Source of the DNA: CAZVEV01 sp964625865
GTDB taxonomy: Bacteria; Planctomycetota; Phycisphaerae; SM23-33
NCBI GenBank assembly: GCA_964625865.1
Contig: CAZVEV010000235.1
Coordinates: 1 to 9,718, forward strand
Length of the DNA: 9,718 nucleotides
Direction of reading: 5' to 3'
Below are positions 5,960 to 9,718 of this stretch, one piece after another; the first letter of the stretch is position 1; the number at the start of each line of letters is the position of its first letter. The notes below the pieces were generated by a model. It searched no databases and was not told where the DNA came from. It worked only from the letters and a program-made list of their open reading frames with translations. Made by a program: the position numbers and the translations under genes.

Positions 5960-7357
5960 ATGGCTACTGCAACACAGAAAACCGCTCGGAAAGCCTCTGC
6001 CAAGAACGGTTCGAGAAAGAGACCCGCCCGGACGTACGATTCGGCGATGAAGTACCTCTTCTCGCAGACCGACTACGAGCAGATGCTGCGCGTCCGGTAT
6101 AATCGCGACACGTTCAGTCTTGACCGCATGCGCAGCCTGCTCAGGAGCATGGGCAACCCGCATGAGAAGATCCGTTCGGTCCACATCGCCGGCACGAAGG
6201 GCAAGGGGTCGACGGCGACCATGCTGGCGGCGATGCTCAAGGCGTGCGGCCAGCGCGTGGGGCTGTACACCTCACCGCACATCTGCGACGTCCGCGAGCG
6301 CATCACGGTTAACGGCGACAAGATCACCCAGATCGCCCTGGCCCGGCTGATCTGCAAGGTCGAGCCGATCATCGAGAAGATGGCGGACGACAAGCCGACG
6401 TTCTTCGAGATCTTCACCGCGCTGGCGTTTCAGTACTTTGCGGACATGAAGGTCGACATCGCGGTCGTCGAGTGCGGCCTGGGCGGGCGGCTGGACAGCA
6501 CCAACGTGCTCAAGCCGGACGTGATCGGCCTGACCAGCATCTCGATGGACCACATGCACCAGTTGGGCAACACCCTCAGCGCCATTGCCTCGGAGAAGGC
6601 CGGCGTCCTCAAGAGCAATACGCCCGCGATCAGCGTCCAGCAGGCCCCCGAGGCTCGGATGGCCCTGACCAAGGCGGCCAAGGACACCAAGGCCAACCTG
6701 ATGTTCACCGGCGAGGATATCGACTTCAGCTATCGCGTGGAGTCCTCGCGCCTCGAGGGCTGCCACACGCGGATCTGCCTGACCACGCCGGACAGCAAGT
6801 TCGAGCACCTGACCGTGCCCCTCCAGGGCGAACACCAGGCGCTGAACTGCGGACTGGCCCTGGCCATGCTGGACGAACTGAAAAAGCAGGGCATGGAGAT
6901 CGACGACGAGCGTGCGATGGCCGGGCTCGAAGGCGTCTACGTCCCCGGGCGAATGGAGATGCTCCATGACGCCCCGCGAATCCTCGTCGACGGGGCCCAC
7001 AACGCCGCATCCGTCCAGGCCCTGATCCGCGCCATCGGGCAGAATATCCCCTACGATTCGATGGTCATGGTCTTCGGCTGTGCCGCTGACAAAGACATCC
7101 CCGGCATGATCGACCAGATCGCCAAGGGCGCCGACAAGGTGATCTTCACCCAGGCCGCCGACAACACGCGCTCCGCGACGCCCAAGCAGCTCGCCGAGGT
7201 CTACGAGGAACGCTCCGGGCGGGTCGCCCAGCTGGCCGACTCGCTGACCGACGCGATCCGCATCGCCCACAACGCCGTTAGCAGGGAAGACATCATCTGC
7301 GTCTGCGGATCGTTCTACCTCATCGGTGAGGCCAAGAAGCTGCTGGACAAGAAGTAG
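5960..7357 (+). CDS. folC: Folylpolyglutamate synthase / dihydrofolate synthase family ligase
   Basis: FolC adds glutamate to dihydropteroate and/or to reduced folates using ATP, keeping folates in the cell and active as cofactors. It belongs to the Mur ligase superfamily. The 465-residue protein shows the ATP loop GTKGKGST at 78-85, TSPHI at 104-108, ECGLGGRLDSTNV at 171-183, and SMDH at 195-198. SEKAGVLK at 211-218 carries the lysine usually carbamylated, followed by GEHQALN at 290-296, PGRMEML at 329-335, DGAHNA at 344-349 and CGSFYLIGE at 449-457. A basic, low-complexity N-terminal extension (1-29) precedes the usual FolC start. The ATG at 6047 (residue 30, MKYLF) is the alternative start and would give a leader of about 90 bases. 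The gene stands alone, divergent from nadC and convergent with the DUF1294 gene. Whether it has both activities cannot be told from sequence. Confidence 0.94.
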   Translation: MATATQKTARKASAKNGSRKRPARTYDSAMKYLFSQTDYEQMLRVRYNRDTFSLDRMRSLLRSMGNPHEKIRSVHIAGTKGKGSTATMLAAMLKACGQRVGLYTSPHICDVRERITVNGDKITQIALARLICKVEPIIEKMADDKPTFFEIFTALAFQYFADMKVDIAVVECGLGGRLDSTNVLKPDVIGLTSISMDHMHQLGNTLSAIASEKAGVLKSNTPAISVQQAPEARMALTKAAKDTKANLMFTGEDIDFSYRVESSRLEGCHTRICLTTPDSKFEHLTVPLQGEHQALNCGLALAMLDELKKQGMEIDDERAMAGLEGVYVPGRMEMLHDAPRILVDGAHNAASVQALIRAIGQNIPYDSMVMVFGCAADKDIPGMIDQIAKGADKVIFTQAADNTRSATPKQLAEVYEERSGRVAQLADSLTDAIRIAHNAVSREDIICVCGSFYLIGEAKKLLDKK

Positions 7358-7384
7358 CGACGGCGAGAATCACCCCGTTTCCCC

Positions 7385-7418
7385 ACGCCCGTCGGGTATG
7401 CCCCGGCGGGCGTTCTTG
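7385..7418 (+). terminator. Probable folC terminator
   Basis: ACGCCCGTCGGG (7385-7396) pairs with CCCGGCGGGCGT (7402-7413) over 12 positions including one G-U pair, with a five-base loop. It begins 28 bases after the folC stop and is followed by TCTTG, a short T-rich tail. It lies between convergent genes. Confidence 0.6.
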
Positions 7419-7433
7419 CGCGCGAACCGGACC

Positions 7434-8105
7434 TCACAGCCACGGCAGGAGCGGCACCACCGCGTGGAACGCCAGGTACAGCGCGCCCGCCAGATGCGCC
7501 GTGCCCACCAGCGTCGGCAGCCATGCGAACCCGTCGGCCAGCCGGTCCGAAAACGCCGCCCCCAGCGCCCCGCCGCCGATCACCAGCAGATACCCCACCG
7601 TCGCCGACGTCGTCCGCCGCCTCCGCGTGCCGTGGGCGTAGACCGCGGCGGCAAAGATGTTCATCGCCGCCAGGAACCCCACCGCCAGGTACACCCACTC
7701 GCGCTGAATCGCCCCCAGCGGGCGGGACGGCATCATCGCCCCGCGAACCGCCAACGCCAGGTGCACCGCGATGATCAGCCACGTGATGTTGCGGAACCCC
7801 GCCTTGCGGACCTTGTGCCTCAGCGCCCGCTGGGCCAGCAGGGCCGTCGGCGACCCGCCGGCCAGCGCCAGCAGGTGCAGCACGCCCTCGGGTACGCGAA
7901 GCCGCCCGGCCCGCGCGGCGTCCTTGTCGTAGAGGTACGTCAGCAGCGTCGCGACGTTGACGCCGACGGCGTACCACAGCACGACACGCCACCGTCCATA
8001 CTCGTACCACAGCGGGGCGGCCATGAAGGCGCCCACCATCCCCGCGCTGATCAGCAGCCAGCGTAGGTAGAGGCCCGGTTTGCTCACGGTCTGGGTCTTG
8101 CTCAT
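7434..8105 (-). CDS. DUF1294 family membrane protein
   Basis: The 223-residue integral membrane protein has about six or seven hydrophobic segments (roughly 14-32, 40-58, 75-92, 105-121, 138-157, 168-184, 194-219). The DUF1294 signature spans about 59-115: YDKDAARAGRLRVPE at 59-73, HLLALAGGSPTALLAQR at 77-93, and RHKVRKAGFRNITW at 96-109. The family's function is not established. Most DUF1294 proteins that I know of are shorter or carry a cold-shock domain; here the domain is followed by about 85 extra residues with three further membrane segments, which I do not recognise. The ATG at 8105 is supported by a good promoter ending just before it. There is no Shine-Dalgarno. It lies downstream of recO on the same strand, 150 bases away, with a repeat element between, so it is probably transcribed on its own. 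Confidence 0.8.
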   Translation of the reverse strand: MSKTQTVSKPGLYLRWLLISAGMVGAFMAAPLWYEYGRWRVVLWYAVGVNVATLLTYLYDKDAARAGRLRVPEGVLHLLALAGGSPTALLAQRALRHKVRKAGFRNITWLIIAVHLALAVRGAMMPSRPLGAIQREWVYLAVGFLAAMNIFAAAVYAHGTRRRRTTSATVGYLLVIGGGALGAAFSDRLADGFAWLPTLVGTAHLAGALYLAFHAVVPLLPWL

Positions 8106-8116
8106 GTCCGCACGAG

Positions 8117-8145
8117 ACTATACCGACCCGGCGTGCCACCCTCAA
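8117..8145 (-). promoter_or_regulatory. Promoter for the DUF1294 gene
   Basis: On the minus strand TTGAGG (8140-8145) and TATAGT (8117-8122) are separated by 17 bases, each close to consensus. The predicted start at 8110-8111 leaves a leader of only five or six bases before the ATG at 8105, too short for a normal ribosome binding site. Confidence 0.65.
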
Positions 8146-8149
8146 GTCC

Positions 8150-8222
8150 GTAGGGCGTGCAACTCGTTGCACGCGGAACGAATGCGCCATATCTTCCGCG
8201 TGCAACAAGTTGCACGCCCTAC
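8150..8222. repeat. Paired REP-like palindromic element, copy 2 (family A)
   Basis: This 73-base element has the same 14-base outer inverted repeat as copy 1 (GTAGGGCGTGCAAC and GTTGCACGCCCTAC). It also shares the same inner palindromes, and GCACGCGGAACGA and TTCCGCGTGCAAC flank the variable centre. The centre at about 8182-8192 differs from copy 1, so the arms are conserved and the middle is not. It sits 33 bases after the recO stop and directly upstream of the DUF1294 promoter. It could stabilise or end the recO transcript. Confidence 0.8.
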
Positions 8223-8255
8223 GATGGCCGCCCGGGCTGCCCCGCTCAACCGCCG

Positions 8256-9017
8256 TCACCCGATGGCGTACCGCTCCATCTTCAGGCGCTTGCCCAACTG
8301 CTCGGTGATGTGATACGCCAGCATGCGGCTGACGCTTCTCGCCTGCTGCGGGTCCATCGCCCCGCCCCGCCCGGCTTCGGCGGCCAGCATCGCCCGTATG
8401 CCCGCCAGCGTTGCTGCGTCGGTGGGATACTTCTCGTTAGCCGCCGTCTCGCACGAGCCGCACAGCAGCCCGCCCCGACGCGACGAGAACACCATGTGTC
8501 TCACGTCGCCCGCCGACGCCCGAGCCACCTCCGTGCCGCACCCCATGCATGCCGACATCTCACCCAGCAGGCCCACGTGGCGGAGCATGCGCCACTGACA
8601 ATAGGCCAACACCGCCGCGACCGGCGCGTCGGCCTCGCCCAGGCGGGCCAGGCCGTTGTGCAGCAGGTCGAAGACCTCCGGGTGCGGGTCCCCCTCGGCC
8701 ACCATCGCCTCAGACAGCTCCATCAGGTACAGCGCCGCATTAAGCCCGCCGCCGGCCCGCCGCCGCAGCGCCGTCCTGCTGGCGGTCTCGGTGAACTCGA
8801 TCAGCGTCCCCAGCGCCTCGCCGCCGCGCCCGGACGAGTACACCAGATCGCCCTCGGACAGCAGGTCCAGCGCCCCGCCGGTCTTGCTCTTGGGGCGCTT
8901 GGAGCCCTTGGCGATCATCTTGGCCAGCCCCGCCCCGCGCGTGAGGAAATGGACCACCTGCGAGGTCTCGCTGTAGTCCACCGTTCGCAAGCAGATCGCC
9001 TTTTCCCTGTGACGCAT
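8256..9017 (-). CDS. recO: DNA repair protein RecO
   Basis: RecO works with RecR (and RecF) to load RecA on gapped, SSB-coated DNA. The 253-residue protein has the N-terminal OB-fold pattern (KAICLRTVDYSETSQVV at 6-22, GLAKMIAKGSKRPKS at 30-44, LDLLSEGDLVY at 50-60). A helical middle and a four-cysteine zinc site follow, with CMGC at 157-160 and CGSC at 186-189. The C-terminal helices include RMLAYHITEQLGKRLK at 231-246, typical of the family. The length is normal. ATG 9017 is preferred to an in-frame TTG at 9053 because the OB fold begins within a few residues of it. The gene precedes the DUF1294 gene on the same strand. A weak promoter-like -10 (GACAAT, 9024-9029) lies six bases before the ATG. 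The nearest upstream gene lies outside the window. Confidence 0.93.
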   Translation of the reverse strand: MRHREKAICLRTVDYSETSQVVHFLTRGAGLAKMIAKGSKRPKSKTGGALDLLSEGDLVYSSGRGGEALGTLIEFTETASRTALRRRAGGGLNAALYLMELSEAMVAEGDPHPEVFDLLHNGLARLGEADAPVAAVLAYCQWRMLRHVGLLGEMSACMGCGTEVARASAGDVRHMVFSSRRGGLLCGSCETAANEKYPTDAATLAGIRAMLAAEAGRGGAMDPQQARSVSRMLAYHITEQLGKRLKMERYAIG

Positions 9018-9023
9018 CCCCGG

Positions 9024-9053
9024 ATTGTCCCCCGCCGGACCCCCCCGATGCAA
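9024..9053 (-). promoter_or_regulatory. Weak promoter-like sequence before recO
   Basis: On the minus strand TTGCAT (9048-9053) and GACAAT (9024-9029) are 18 bases apart, and the -10-like box ends six bases before the recO ATG. Only three and four of six bases match consensus. It is listed because its spacing to the start codon equals that of the nadC candidate. Confidence 0.25.
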
Positions 9054-9066
9054 CGATAATCCCCCC

Positions 9067-9150
9067 GTACCACGGGCGTCTCGCCCGTGACTGAATGCGG
9101 GAAAAACAGTTCCTCTGCGGACCTCTCCACGGGCGAGACGCCCGTGATAC
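9067..9150. repeat. Inverted pair of palindromic repeats (family B)
   Basis: Left unit 9067-9089 and right unit 9128-9150 are inverted copies of a 23-base sequence with one mismatch (GTAC against GTAT at the outer ends). Each contains CACGGGCG and CGCCCGTG around a three-base loop, so each is a hairpin on its own and the two can also pair with each other. The 38-base spacer is unrelated. This is the same paired-hairpin design as family A with a different sequence. It lies upstream of recO, 50 bases from its ATG. Confidence 0.8.
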
Positions 9151-9209
9151 GGGACACCCGAGACACCCGAAATCCCCCATTTCCCGCCCCCGCCGCGTTG
9201 GTGCCCAGA

Positions 9210-9233
9210 GGTTTACACTTCCAGGTGTAAACC
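9210..9233. promoter_or_regulatory. Inverted repeat, possible operator
   Basis: GGTTTACAC and GTGTAAACC are a perfect nine-base inverted repeat around TTCCAG. The AT-rich arms, and a related palindrome TTACA-G-TGTAA at 9335-9345, suggest a protein binding site. No T-run follows, so a terminator is less likely. No adjacent gene is identified for it to control. Confidence 0.35.
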
Positions 9234-9427
9234 CCCGAATGCGTACAAGCCGTATGATATCTGAAAATATGAATATACAAGGTGTTACGTTCAGGTGCCG
9301 CCCCAAAGGACCCGTCAGGAGCCCTTTACGACCCTTACAGTGTAAACGTCCGTCACGCGAGGTGGCGGCGATGGTTATAGCATAGTTCTCCTTGACTCTA
9401 GCGTGGACATTTGCGGGGGGTGTTACA

Positions 9428-9459
9428 GGTTGAAGGTTGAAGGTCGAAGGTCGAAGGTC
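9428..9459 (+). repeat. Heptamer tandem array, third copy
   Basis: Two GGTTGAA units and two GGTCGAA units are followed by a partial GGTC, the same seven-base repeat as at 4696-4838. It lies between imperfect inverted arms sharing CGTGGACATTT (9402-9412) and AAATGTCCACG (9557-9567). Confidence 0.75.
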
Positions 9460-9718
9460 TGCGCTGGCGCGATCGGACTGGCGGCTTAAGCCGGCCGGTT
9501 CTTCCCGAGTCCCCCTGACGAAAAAAAACCTTCAAACACTCCGTTTTTCCCGCCCGAAATGTCCACGTCGAACACCACTACGCTATACGAAGGGACGGTA
9601 TCGCGGCTGGTTGAACCGGTTGACTCGCTGACTGGCCGCTGGTACCCCTCCGGCCGTGCAACTGAGTCGAAAACGGGGACTGGCTCGCCCGCAGGCCGCA
9701 GGCCGAGGACGTGCCTGT

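Larger units (their letters stand above)
9018..9718. other. Gene-free, repeat-rich stretch to the right edge
   Basis: About 700 bases without a convincing gene. Frames at 9095-9385 and 9437-9631 show no family resemblance, and the first runs through a palindromic repeat. Contents: an inverted palindrome pair (9067-9150), a nine-base tandem repeat GACACCCGA (9153-9170), two TTACA/TGTAA palindromes (9210-9233, 9335-9345) around an AT-rich stretch (about 9250-9290), and a heptamer array (9428-9459) between imperfect inverted arms. An A8 run lies at about 9522-9529, and a likely repeat element is cut by the window end (about 9667-9718). Confidence 0.6.

Noticed and set aside
5725..6184. N-terminal extension of nadC to an upstream ATG
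   Set aside because: It would cover the folC promoter and the first part of folC; the added residues match nothing in NadC, and the conserved N-terminus starts just after ATG 5725.
6272..7270. Minus-strand open frame of 332 codons
   Set aside because: Lies wholly antisense to folC, whose motifs are complete; the frame is rich in Val, Gly, Asp and His and matches no family.
9018..9053. TTG start at 9053 for recO
   Set aside because: Adds 12 residues not expected in RecO; ATG 9017 places the OB-fold start as in the family.
9210..9233. Intrinsic terminator
   Set aside because: The inverted repeat is perfect but AT-rich and followed by CCC rather than a T-run on either strand.
9437..9631. Small plus-strand frame of 64 codons
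   Set aside because: Begins inside the heptamer array, crosses an A8 run and has no ribosome binding site or family resemblance.

Overview
This window looks like a piece of a high-GC bacterial chromosome, probably from the Planctomycetota (Phycisphaerae-like). That placement is an inference. It rests on a plant/chlamydia-style LeuD, gaps full of short palindromic and heptameric repeats, and several genes with no visible Shine-Dalgarno site. No rRNA, tRNA, CRISPR array, transposase or phage gene was seen.

Layout, left to right. (1) 34-420, minus: the N-terminal part of a Tat-exported FAD-dependent oxidoreductase that stops after 128 residues, in DNA of visibly lower GC. (2) 679-1690, plus: leuD (small subunit of 3-isopropylmalate dehydratase), then a DUF167/YggU protein, separated by a palindromic repeat. 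(3) 1691-2041: a gene-free stretch with a 36-bp-stem hairpin. (4) 5725 down to 2042, minus: a likely operon nadC - birA - polytopic membrane protein with a degenerate spermidine-synthase-like C-terminal domain. An inverted pair of heptamer arrays fills the nadC-birA gap and supplies nadC's last codons and stop. (5) 5960-7357, plus: folC, divergent from nadC, with a full consensus promoter abutting its start codon and a hairpin after its stop. (6) 9017 down to 7434, minus: recO, then a DUF1294 membrane protein with its own promoter. A second copy of the leuD-side repeat lies between them. (7) 9018-9718: no convincing gene, but several repeat elements, including a third heptamer array and a possible operator.

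The recognisable genes are housekeeping: leucine synthesis (leuD), NAD synthesis (nadC), biotin attachment (birA), folate polyglutamylation (folC) and recombinational repair (recO). They do not form one pathway. No new defence or metabolic system is evident.

The most interesting signals are non-coding. Promoter-like sequences sit so close to the ATGs of folC, DUF1294, nadC and perhaps recO that leaderless mRNAs are predicted. Two families of paired REP-like palindromes occur, one beginning with the GTAG tetranucleotide typical of RAYT-mobilised REPs. A 7-bp repeat family has invaded a gene end.
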